Source of the DNA: an uncultured Bacteroidia bacterium | GTDB taxonomy: Bacteria > Bacteroidota > Bacteroidia > Bacteroidales > F082 | DNA length: 63,124 nt | Assembly: GCA_902783365.1 (NCBI GenBank) | Contig: CACZQL010000085.1 | Span: forward strand, 1 to 63,124 | Direction: 5' to 3' | Part shown: piece by piece, positions 18,279 through 25,858 of the stretch | Position numbering within the stretch: the stretch's first letter is position 1 | Layout: each line of letters starts with the position of its first letter | The notes under the pieces: model-generated | Told to the model about the DNA's origin: nothing | The model's input: the letters and a program-made list of their open reading frames with translations, nothing else | Database searches by the model: none | Translations under genes and position numbers: made by a program

Positions 18279-18391
18279 TCATTGGAGGGAATCCATAGCG
18301 TTTTTGGGGTCCTTGAGAAGCCAGTCGATGGTGAGCAGGGCGTTATGTGCTGTATATCCCCTCTCGACGAGCAGGGTGGTGATTTCAACAA
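18279..18391 (-). pseudogene. Possible 3' remnant of a small gene
   Basis: The minus strand reads about 36 codons (VEITTLLVERGYTAHNALL, then TIDWLLKDPKNAMDSLQ, stop) with good helical character and GC-rich codon use unlike the flanking AT-rich DNA. The frame has no ATG, GTG or TTG before an upstream stop at the promoter of the next gene. I infer a truncated gene end. The family is not recognised. Confidence 0.35.
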
Positions 18392-18425
18392 CTAAAAAAA
18401 AGTGGCATGGAATATAATTAATTCA

Positions 18426-18433
18426 TACCTTTG
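18426..18433 (+). promoter_or_regulatory. Promoter -7 box for OM barrel gene
   Basis: TACCTTTG, 28 bp before ATG 18462. Confidence 0.5.
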
Positions 18434-18461
18434 CAAGTTCATTAGACGAAAAATCATCGAG

Positions 18462-19232
18462 ATGAAAAAACACAGCGTACTATTGGCCTTCGTCCTGACT
18501 CTCACTTGCTTGTCGATGCGTGCTCAAAGCATTGAGGACCCCATCCTGAAAAACAACATATTCATCGGTCTCAAAGGTGGGGTTACGGCCATGGACATGG
18601 CATACCAGAAAGGAAACACGAGTTTTGTGAACCATTCCATATTGCTGACCAATCCGAAAAATGTGCTGAGTTGCATGGTGGCGGGCCTCACGGTGGAGCG
18701 ATCGCTGCCGGCATTCTCCTACGGTGTGGAATGCCTGCTGACCGGGTTGAACGCCCAAAGTGCGAACACCGGCAACGGACAGTACTCCTACGTGAAGCAG
18801 GACTCGGCCTATTTCGTCAACGTGAGGGTGCCCATCCGGGTGAAGTTCTTCAACAAGCAACGACCCGACCGCAGCGTGGCTTTCCACCCCTACGTGTTTG
18901 TGGCGCCCAACGTGTCCACCTACATTTATGCCCCCTTGAGCGAGAGCCTGACCGTCAACGGCTATTCCGTCTGGAACGGCGAAGGCATCGAATGGGGCAG
19001 CAAAAACATCAACTACATCAACTTTAGCGTGGTGGGCGGCATAGGCCTAGAGAGCGACATCGAAGTGGGCTTGTATGTGATTCGCGCACGGTTCGAGGCC
19101 GCCTACAATTATGGGCTGCTGAACATGGCGCCCGAGAGTCTCGGGATGGACCGCAAGACCCGCGGATGGGAAGCCACCCTCGGAGTGTCGTTCCCGCTGT
19201 TCACCAACCCCCATTACACTTGGCTGAATTAA
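18462..19232 (+). CDS. Outer-membrane beta-barrel protein, unknown function
   Basis: 256 residues from ATG 18462; an earlier in-frame ATG lies upstream of the -7 box. The signal peptide is MKKHSVLLAFVLT to MRAQ. The rest shows alternating hydrophobic strands (NIFIGLKGGVTAMDMAY, VRVPIRVKFFN, GYSVWNG) and glycine-rich turns, as in small 8- to 10-strand OM barrels of the OMP_b-brl class. Nothing assigns a substrate. It stands alone between the plug gene and the HIT/greA pair and ends at a strong bidirectional terminator. Confidence 0.65.
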   Translation: MKKHSVLLAFVLTLTCLSMRAQSIEDPILKNNIFIGLKGGVTAMDMAYQKGNTSFVNHSILLTNPKNVLSCMVAGLTVERSLPAFSYGVECLLTGLNAQSANTGNGQYSYVKQDSAYFVNVRVPIRVKFFNKQRPDRSVAFHPYVFVAPNVSTYIYAPLSESLTVNGYSVWNGEGIEWGSKNINYINFSVVGGIGLESDIEVGLYVIRARFEAAYNYGLLNMAPESLGMDRKTRGWEATLGVSFPLFTNPHYTWLN

Positions 19233-19252
19233 AAGGACTGTTTTTATAGGCA

Positions 19253-19284
19253 TAAAAAAAGGACGCTTTCCGCGTCCTTTTTTT
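19253..19284. terminator. Bidirectional terminator
   Basis: A tract, GGACGC, loop TTTCC, GCGTCC, T tract. It serves the barrel gene (plus) and the HIT gene (minus). Confidence 0.9.
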
Positions 19285-19287
19285 GTA

Positions 19288-19680
19288 TCAAAACATCTTG
19301 GTGATCTTGTCTTGCACCGCTAAAAATTCCTCAGGGGTTAGTTTGAGGTGCGGTTTTTTGAAGTCCAAGTCGCCCTCGGTGGTGATGGGGACAAGGTGGA
19401 TGTGCGCATGAGGCACTTCGAGGCCGATGACAGCAACACCGATACGTTTGCAAGGAAGGGCTTTTTCGATGGCCTGAGCCACTTTCTTGGCGAAGACCAT
19501 CATCTGTCCCAGTTCCTCGTCGCCAAGCTGGAAAATGTAATCCACTTCCTTTTTAGGCACCACCAAGGTGTGGCCTTTGGCAAGAGGATTGATGTCGAGG
19601 AAGGCGAAGAAACGCTCGTCCTCGGCAATTTTATAGCAAGGGATTTCCCCTTGGATGATTCTTGAAAAAATAGTAGCCAT
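19288..19680 (-). CDS. HIT-family nucleotide hydrolase
   Basis: A 130-residue histidine-triad protein of the HINT branch, expected to hydrolyse AMP-linked substrates such as adenosine phosphoramidates. The triad HAHIHLVP is at residues 91-98, and the N-terminal FSRIIQGEIPCYKI and FLDINPLAKGHTLVVPK blocks are typical. It starts two bases after the greA stop and so is very probably translated from the greA transcript. The physiological substrate is not deducible. Confidence 0.9.
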   Translation of the reverse strand: MATIFSRIIQGEIPCYKIAEDERFFAFLDINPLAKGHTLVVPKKEVDYIFQLGDEELGQMMVFAKKVAQAIEKALPCKRIGVAVIGLEVPHAHIHLVPITTEGDLDFKKPHLKLTPEEFLAVQDKITKMF

Positions 19681-19682
19681 AG

Positions 19683-20156
19683 TTAACGGGTTATTTCGAG
19701 GATTTCAAAAAGCATCTTTCCGGCGGGCACGCTGATTTCGGCCACTTCGCCGACAGTTTTTCCGAGGAGGCCTTTGCCGATGGGAGAATTGACGGAGATC
19801 TTGGCGGCCTTGAAGTCAGCTTCCTTTTCGGGCACGATGGTGTAGGTCATCGTGGCCTTATTGGCCGTATTTTTGATTTTCACGATGGAATAGATACGCA
19901 CCTTGGAGTTGTCGATTTTGGATTCATCAAGCACGCGGGCGTTGAAGATGAGTTCCTGGAGGTCGGCAATTTTTGCTTCGAGCAGGCCTTGGGCTTCCTT
20001 GGCGGCGTCGTATTCGGCGTTTTCGGACAGGTCGCCTTTGTCTCTTGCCTCAGCAATGGCTTGGACGATACGAGGGCGTTCTTTCAAGATCAGGTCGTCC
20101 AATTCCTCTTTCAGTTTTTGCAAACCCTCAGCGGTGAAATATTTTACTTCTGACAT
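19683..20156 (-). CDS. greA: Transcription elongation factor GreA
   Basis: 157 residues, the usual length. It rescues backtracked RNA polymerase by stimulating transcript cleavage through the secondary channel. The N-terminal coiled-coil carries the acidic tip region (DLSENAEYDAAKEAQ, about residues 43-57), and the C-terminal FKBP-like domain contains SPIGKGLLGKTVGE. First gene of a greA-HIT pair. A promoter lies at 20225-20255, and between it and the start codon is a full intrinsic terminator (20178-20218), so expression must depend on read-through. Confidence 0.95.
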   Translation of the reverse strand: MSEVKYFTAEGLQKLKEELDDLILKERPRIVQAIAEARDKGDLSENAEYDAAKEAQGLLEAKIADLQELIFNARVLDESKIDNSKVRIYSIVKIKNTANKATMTYTIVPEKEADFKAAKISVNSPIGKGLLGKTVGEVAEISVPAGKMLFEILEITR

Positions 20157-20177
20157 AATTGTATTTTTATAAACGTG

Positions 20178-20218
20178 AAAAAAGGAGACCCTTATCGTAA
20201 TAAGGGTCTTCCTTTTTG
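20178..20218 (-). terminator. Intrinsic terminator inside the greA leader
   Basis: Read on the minus strand: AAAAAGGAAGACCCTTAT, loop TACG, ATAAGGGTCTCC, TTTTTT, with one bulged base. It lies downstream of the greA promoter and upstream of the greA ATG. It also ends the three-gene operon of 20262-29617. Confidence 0.85.
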
Positions 20219-20224
20219 AAAGTG

Positions 20225-20255
20225 CAAAAGTACGAAATTATTTCAAATGTCGCAA
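20225..20255 (-). promoter_or_regulatory. Promoter of greA
   Basis: TTG (20255-20253), 20 bases, TACTTTTG (20232-20225) on the minus strand. It begins seven bases after the PorV-type gene's stop. Confidence 0.7.
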
Positions 20256-20261
20256 GACATT

Positions 20262-21332
20262 TTAGAAAATAAGTCTCGCACCGAAGCTGTGCGTGCCACC
20301 GTAGTTTTCAGTCATACGGAAGGCGTAGTCAACAGCGAACATGGGGGCATCCTCTTTCTTGCTGATGGGCACTTGGACGGAGAGGCCGGCATGGAGACCT
20401 TGGTTGAGGTTCATGCATTGGTCGTCGAGGGTGCCTTTCAACAGACCGCTTTCATAGACGTAGCCAGTGCGGAGGAGGAGGTATTCCTTCCACGCATACT
20501 CGAGACCGAGGACGTATTGGTCCTTGGTGAAGGAGTTGGAGATGAAGTTACCGGCCACGGTGAGGCGGTTGGTCTCCGCGAAGTAGAAGTCGTAGGCAGC
20601 GGCGATGCTGAGTTGGGTAGGCAACTCAAACTGGTCGGCGCGTTGAATCACGGAGTGCTGAATGTTGCTGTTCGGAAGGAGGTAAGCCTTGATGGCGAGA
20701 CCGTCGCCCGAGAACTTCATGGTAGGTCCAATGTTCTTCAGGGTGATACCGAAGTGAATGTTGTCGAACGGTCCGGTGACATACTGGATACCGGCGTCAA
20801 GAGCGACACCGACGCAGCTCATGTTGGAGATGGACTCGCTGATGATCTTCAGGTTGAAACCACCGCTGATGCTGTTGGAGAAGGTCTTCGCAAAAGCGAC
20901 ATTGATGTTCATGAGGTTGGGTTTGTAAGTGATGCTGCTCGGATCAGGGTTTTCGACCGTGGTCTCGGGGATGTTACCGAGGCTGAACGACATGAAGGAG
21001 AGACCGAGCACGCTTGACTCGCCCACGCGGGCGGCAAGACCGAAGGAGGAGACCCTGATTTCGGATCCGTGCAACCAATCGGTATGGGTGAAGTTGACGT
21101 CGAGTGAACGGATGGCGGAGATGCCAGCGACGTTGCCGTACATGGCCTCCACACCTTTCACGAACGACATTCCCGCGTTACCCCAACCGGCTGAGGCAGC
21201 CCAAGGGTTGATGAGCAATTCAGGGGCACCAGCCTGGCCTGAACGGTCCTCATTACCTGCAAATGCTTTAGGAGCGCTGATTCCAAGAAGGAGAACAAGG
21301 CTCATCACGATATATTTCATTGAATTTTTCAT
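20262..21332 (-). CDS. PorV/PorQ-family outer-membrane protein
   Basis: 356 residues from ATG 21332. The signal peptide is MKNSMKYIVMSLVLLL to KAFA. The family-typical N-terminal block is GAPELLINPWAASAGWGNAG, followed by VEAMYGNVAGIS, then FadL-like barrel strands to the C-terminal FGARLIF. PorV shuttles T9SS cargo from the SprA channel to the attachment complex. As the last gene of an operon with a large secreted protein and a TonB-type receptor, this copy may be dedicated to that protein rather than being the general PorV. Ends before the greA-leader terminator. Confidence 0.8.
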   Translation of the reverse strand: MKNSMKYIVMSLVLLLGISAPKAFAGNEDRSGQAGAPELLINPWAASAGWGNAGMSFVKGVEAMYGNVAGISAIRSLDVNFTHTDWLHGSEIRVSSFGLAARVGESSVLGLSFMSFSLGNIPETTVENPDPSSITYKPNLMNINVAFAKTFSNSISGGFNLKIISESISNMSCVGVALDAGIQYVTGPFDNIHFGITLKNIGPTMKFSGDGLAIKAYLLPNSNIQHSVIQRADQFELPTQLSIAAAYDFYFAETNRLTVAGNFISNSFTKDQYVLGLEYAWKEYLLLRTGYVYESGLLKGTLDDQCMNLNQGLHAGLSVQVPISKKEDAPMFAVDYAFRMTENYGGTHSFGARLIF

Positions 21333-21370
21333 AATTCTCAAATTTTAAAAGTTTCGCATTTTCTGATAAA

Positions 21371-24300
21371 TTAGAACGTATTCAGGTCAATTTGACGCAT
21401 GGCACCGAAGAACTTGATGGTACGCTCGCCACCGCTGGTGTTGTCCTTGACATGGATCAGGTAGAAGCCTGAAGCCACCGGGGTGCTGGCGAAGTTGGTG
21501 AGATCCCATTCGACGGAAGGATCATCGTTATCCTTCTTGAACTGGCGGATCTTGGTACCCGCGATGTTGTAGATGGTGACAACGCAGTTGGTCGGCAGGT
21601 TGGTGATCTTGACGGTGTTGGTCAACGCATTCGCCTCGTAGGTGGAGTAGGCGTAGTACGGGTTGGGCACCACCGTGATCAGGTCGAGGTCGCTTTCGGT
21701 CTTCACAGGATCGTTGGCCACCGGGTCGAGACCGTCGATGGAGAAGCGGTACTTAGGATACAGGTTGTTGATGTCAAGTCCAGGATAGACGGAATCAAGT
21801 TCGACATTGGAATAGCCGGGAGCGTAAGGTCTGGCGACGCGGATACGAATCTTCGCATCGTTGCCGTCAGGCAGCCACTCGTGGCCTTCGATACCCATGG
21901 GCATACCGACCCACATGCACTGACGCCACAGATACACGGCATACACATTCCATTTACTGTCGTTGTTGACACCTTGCATGAAGTTCAGGACTTGGAACAG
22001 ATACTTACCACCATCGTAGGCAGGAGCATCGAAGTCTCTATAGTCAACATTCGTGGCGATGTCGGTGGGTTTGTCCATACCGAAGACATAGACAAAGTGC
22101 TTGCCACCCCAAACCGCCTCGTTGTCGATCTGACGGAACAACACCGGGTCGTAGGTCTGTGAGTAGTCGCCATAGAGTTCATCCACCGTGGCCTTCAAGA
22201 GTTGCGGAGGATTGAACAACATGTCACGTCCATTCAGGTCGGAGAGGTAGGAATCCTCACCGAAAGCCATGTTCAGACGAGCGCCCGTCTCGATGTCGAT
22301 GGCATAGCCCGGGAACCAGCCCATGCCTTGGGCAGCGATGTAGTAAGGCGACTCGGGATCCATGCTGCATGAATCGGGATGCTGCGTCCAGTCGAAATCA
22401 ACCGGATTGCCATCCTTATCCACGGAAGCGGCTTTACGGATGTTGAATCTCTTGGTACCACCCTCGGAAAGTTTCTTGTCCATACACATTTCAATGACGG
22501 GGCAGCGGGTCCACTTCGAACGGTCGGAAGTGAGGACGATATCCACACTGGAGGTACGACGGAAGTATTCCTTATCCCTGGCATTGGCGGAAACCATAGG
22601 ACCAGGGTTGTTGCTGCCTTGGCCAGAGTAGGAGGTCAAAGCAAACGGAGCCCAGGTTCTGTTGGCGATCTTCTCGTAGTTCTCATCCGGGTCATACGGG
22701 TTGTACATGCTCGTACTCACAACCACGTCGTTGTCGGTGAGCACATCCTGGCTGACATAGTGACCGGAACGGATCCAGTTCAGATACGAACCGGGGATAT
22801 CCTTGTCGCGGATACCATCCAACCACACGTCAGTGCTGTCCTGGAAGGTCAACGAAGAGGTGATCATGTTGTTGTTGGGAGCAATGACTTCTTCATAAGA
22901 CTTCTCAGTGTCGTGGTCCATGTATTTACCCATGTAGAGGGGACCCATGGTGAACTGCTGAGTGATGCTGACGGAGATACCGCGTTCGACAAACATCTTC
23001 TCATCGGTATAGATGATCGTGGTGTCGCTCTTGATGGGCTCCTCATCGGATTTGAGATCCTTCAGATACCAGTGAGCGGTCATACGCAACGTTGAGTCGA
23101 TGTTTTCAAGGTTAGTGGCGGTAGAGAGACCGTAGTCATAGTGAGGCACCATAGAGTCGAACCAGAGTTCGTAGTCGGTGGTGACCACATTCAACGGGTC
23201 AACGATCTTGACATCCAAGGGACCGTAACCGACTTTGTAGGTCGGGTGGTACAGGATCGGGTAGTCGGGGTGACCGAACACGACCTTGTTGCCGTTTTCG
23301 TCGTAGCTGTTGGCAAGTTTCTTGGTAAGCAACAGGGAATCGATGCAGGCGGCGGTGAGGTCAAGCTCATTGCCACCGTTGCCGATACCGACGAGACGGG
23401 TGATGGACGGTTTGTCGCCATAGTCGCAACGCATCACAGTACCATTGACGATCTTGTGAGGAACAGCGGAGTAGCAGGAGATGTTCTTACGACCTTCAAG
23501 GTAAGGCTTCATCTGACCATAGAGGCCATATTGCGTACCAGGCTCCTGGGTGTATTCCATGAAGTTGTTGTAGGCGTAGGCCACAGCCATGAAGTAATAG
23601 GTCTTGTGGTTGACCAGGGCGGGGTTGGAACCGCTAGCGAACTGGTCTTCAGTGACCACAAAGCTGTGGGTGATACCGGCATCGCCGCCATCGACCTTCA
23701 GTGAAGGAACATTGGCTTGGATGTAGTTGTCCCATTCATAATTAACAAGGTGGGACACACCGTTCTTGATATCGCATTGGAAAATCAAGCGGGCCTTGGA
23801 GTTGTCGGCGAGTTCATCGGCACCGACTTCACCGTTGGCGAGCTGATACACTTTGTAGCCTTCGAAACGATAGTAGCGGTCGGCGGGAGTGGTTTGCACG
23901 GTATCATCAGGACGATACTCGGGAATTTCGGGATCGAATTCAACATAGCCTTCCTTGTAGTTGTTGGAGACGGCGGTGTTGGACAGATAGATGATGAGGC
24001 GTTGGTCGAGCTCACGGATGGTGAGGTCGGGGGCGTTAGGACCGTCGATGACCTTGAAGCAGTTGTCGAACAAAGCTTGGCACTTATCGTCGGTGACGCG
24101 GAGGAGCTCCACAGAGGCCCAGGGGCCGCCGGAAGTGGCACGGGCCCACGGCACACCGAAAGTGATGTAGTTGACAGCACCCGGTTTCAGGGTGAAGGGA
24201 CCAGCGGACTGCATGAAACGACGGTCGTTAGGCTGGTTGCCCACTTGCTCTTCAGTCCAGTACTTGTTACCAGTGTTGTAGCCATCGTTGGGGGCCACAC

Positions 24301-25825
24301 CACCAGTACCCCAGTTGCAGGGGTCGGTATCGCCAGGGAACATGAAGTCACAGGCAGGACCCACGGTACCTTCGACGCCAGGATAGGCGTTGCCGCCGTA
24401 CTGCATCTTGTTACCATCGCGCCAGTAACCACGGAGGAGGAGGTAAGTCTGCTCAGCGTTTTTCGGGTCGCCGGTGGGGTCGGAAGTGTTGTTGTGATAG
24501 AGGAAACGGCGCATACCGAAACGTTCGTCATCGACGATTTTGTTTCCGAAGTTCACACCGTTGATGGACTCGTCGCAAAGTTGCGTGGCGCTGAGGGTAT
24601 CGTAGGAGATGCCGATGGTATCGCCCGTGGCGGGGTCGATAATGGCGCTCATGCTGACTGCGAAGTTATACTTGGGGTTGTCGAGGTTATCGGCATCCAT
24701 GTAGGGGCCTTGGAAGAAGTCAACACCGACCGCCGGGGGTTGGTCGCCGTAGGCTTCCGGTTCACCGCTACCGTCGATGGCGTTACCGTTGTAACCGAAG
24801 CCGAGACCGCGGGCGACGTCGCAACCGACGAAGTCGTCCCAGCCATAGCCGAGGTCGATATCGGTCCAGGGGCAGAAGTAAGTGCCGGTGAGTTCGTAAG
24901 TGGAGCGGTTGATAATCTCGTAGGAGCAGAACGACATGTTGTTGATTTCGTCGTTGGTGGCGAAGCCGAAGGCTTGGCCGCGGATTTCAAGGCCGATGGG
25001 TTCGCCGGAGGACTCGGTGTGGGAGTTACCTTTGTCGTTGAACACCCACCAGAGGGTTTGGTCGCCTTTCAGCACTTGGTCGGCGAGGATGGAGCCGTGG
25101 ACAGAGCCACCGTATTCTTCCTCCATGGTCGGGACCTTGGTGTGGCAGAGGTCGTTGGTGATGTCGTAGTAGGGGTAGTCGCCCGATTCAGGGTGATACT
25201 CACCATCGCCGTCCTTATCGAAGAAGGGGGCCATGTAGTGGCTGACGCCTGACCAGGTGCCGCCGACCGTCTCGGGGTGGGCGGGCCATTCGGCGATGAC
25301 CTTGGGGATGGTGTAGCCATCCTCGGTGTTGAGAACACCATTCTCATCGAAATGGTTCAGGAATTCGTCCACCTGGTCACGGGTGATCTTCCAGATTTGG
25401 TCCCATTGGGCGCAGGTGACTTCATCAATGTTGGCACCATCGAGGGTAAGAGGTCCAGTCCAGAAGTCATTACCATCTTGGCGGAAACGCACGGCGGCGC
25501 ACTTCAACTGGTTGTTGACGTCAACACCAGCGATCCAAAGTGAACCGGCGAAGAGGGAGGTAGCAGAACCGTTGGCGGGGATATAGTATTTGGCACCAGT
25601 TCCACCGGGAAGGTCCCACCACATATCGCCACCAGCATTAATACGAGTTCTGACGTTGTTGATGTTCAGCCATTCAAAAGCGGAGGATGGGGAACATCCG
25701 GCTGTAGTCTGTTTCAGGTTGCGGTTGCCTTTTTCGGGCAGTCCGACGTAAGCCTCAGCCATTACCGAATTTGCAACGCCCGCTGTAAGGAGCGCAACAA
25801 ACAATAAACGTAGTATATTCTTCAT
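21371..25825 (-). CDS. Large secreted protein (1484 aa) with T9SS-like C-terminal domain
   Basis: Function unknown. The signal peptide is MKNILRLLFVALLTAG to VMAEA. The N-terminal part is rich in aromatic and Gly/Asn residues (GGDMWWDLPGGTGAKYYIP, FAGSLWIAGVD). The C-terminal region has the sorting-domain pattern VVPNPYYAYSTYE, then YNIAGTKIRQF and VASGFYLIHV, but continues past the usual end as GGERTIKFFGAMRQIDLNTF. That tail is about ten residues longer than type A domains, which end near KFVVK. It is flanked 33 bp upstream by a TonB-type receptor and 38 bp downstream by a PorV/PorQ-family gene. I infer a surface protein exported and assembled by these partners. Confidence 0.75.
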   Translation of the reverse strand: MKNILRLLFVALLTAGVANSVMAEAYVGLPEKGNRNLKQTTAGCSPSSAFEWLNINNVRTRINAGGDMWWDLPGGTGAKYYIPANGSATSLFAGSLWIAGVDVNNQLKCAAVRFRQDGNDFWTGPLTLDGANIDEVTCAQWDQIWKITRDQVDEFLNHFDENGVLNTEDGYTIPKVIAEWPAHPETVGGTWSGVSHYMAPFFDKDGDGEYHPESGDYPYYDITNDLCHTKVPTMEEEYGGSVHGSILADQVLKGDQTLWWVFNDKGNSHTESSGEPIGLEIRGQAFGFATNDEINNMSFCSYEIINRSTYELTGTYFCPWTDIDLGYGWDDFVGCDVARGLGFGYNGNAIDGSGEPEAYGDQPPAVGVDFFQGPYMDADNLDNPKYNFAVSMSAIIDPATGDTIGISYDTLSATQLCDESINGVNFGNKIVDDERFGMRRFLYHNNTSDPTGDPKNAEQTYLLLRGYWRDGNKMQYGGNAYPGVEGTVGPACDFMFPGDTDPCNWGTGGVAPNDGYNTGNKYWTEEQVGNQPNDRRFMQSAGPFTLKPGAVNYITFGVPWARATSGGPWASVELLRVTDDKCQALFDNCFKVIDGPNAPDLTIRELDQRLIIYLSNTAVSNNYKEGYVEFDPEIPEYRPDDTVQTTPADRYYRFEGYKVYQLANGEVGADELADNSKARLIFQCDIKNGVSHLVNYEWDNYIQANVPSLKVDGGDAGITHSFVVTEDQFASGSNPALVNHKTYYFMAVAYAYNNFMEYTQEPGTQYGLYGQMKPYLEGRKNISCYSAVPHKIVNGTVMRCDYGDKPSITRLVGIGNGGNELDLTAACIDSLLLTKKLANSYDENGNKVVFGHPDYPILYHPTYKVGYGPLDVKIVDPLNVVTTDYELWFDSMVPHYDYGLSTATNLENIDSTLRMTAHWYLKDLKSDEEPIKSDTTIIYTDEKMFVERGISVSITQQFTMGPLYMGKYMDHDTEKSYEEVIAPNNNMITSSLTFQDSTDVWLDGIRDKDIPGSYLNWIRSGHYVSQDVLTDNDVVVSTSMYNPYDPDENYEKIANRTWAPFALTSYSGQGSNNPGPMVSANARDKEYFRRTSSVDIVLTSDRSKWTRCPVIEMCMDKKLSEGGTKRFNIRKAASVDKDGNPVDFDWTQHPDSCSMDPESPYYIAAQGMGWFPGYAIDIETGARLNMAFGEDSYLSDLNGRDMLFNPPQLLKATVDELYGDYSQTYDPVLFRQIDNEAVWGGKHFVYVFGMDKPTDIATNVDYRDFDAPAYDGGKYLFQVLNFMQGVNNDSKWNVYAVYLWRQCMWVGMPMGIEGHEWLPDGNDAKIRIRVARPYAPGYSNVELDSVYPGLDINNLYPKYRFSIDGLDPVANDPVKTESDLDLITVVPNPYYAYSTYEANALTNTVKITNLPTNCVVTIYNIAGTKIRQFKKDNDDPSVEWDLTNFASTPVASGFYLIHVKDNTSGGERTIKFFGAMRQIDLNTF

Positions 25826-25858
25826 ATTATGTGTGATTTTTCGTTAAACCATCTTTCA

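Larger units (their letters stand above)
18052..18461. other. AT-rich intergenic region
   Basis: About 410 bp. Positions 18060-18275 are very AT-rich with no convincing gene. The rest holds a possible gene remnant on the minus strand (18279-18391) and the promoter of the next gene. Confidence 0.6.

Noticed and set aside
23717..25252. Long plus-strand frame in the 1484-residue gene
   Set aside because: Shadow with biased Val/Gly/Glu composition and no family motif.
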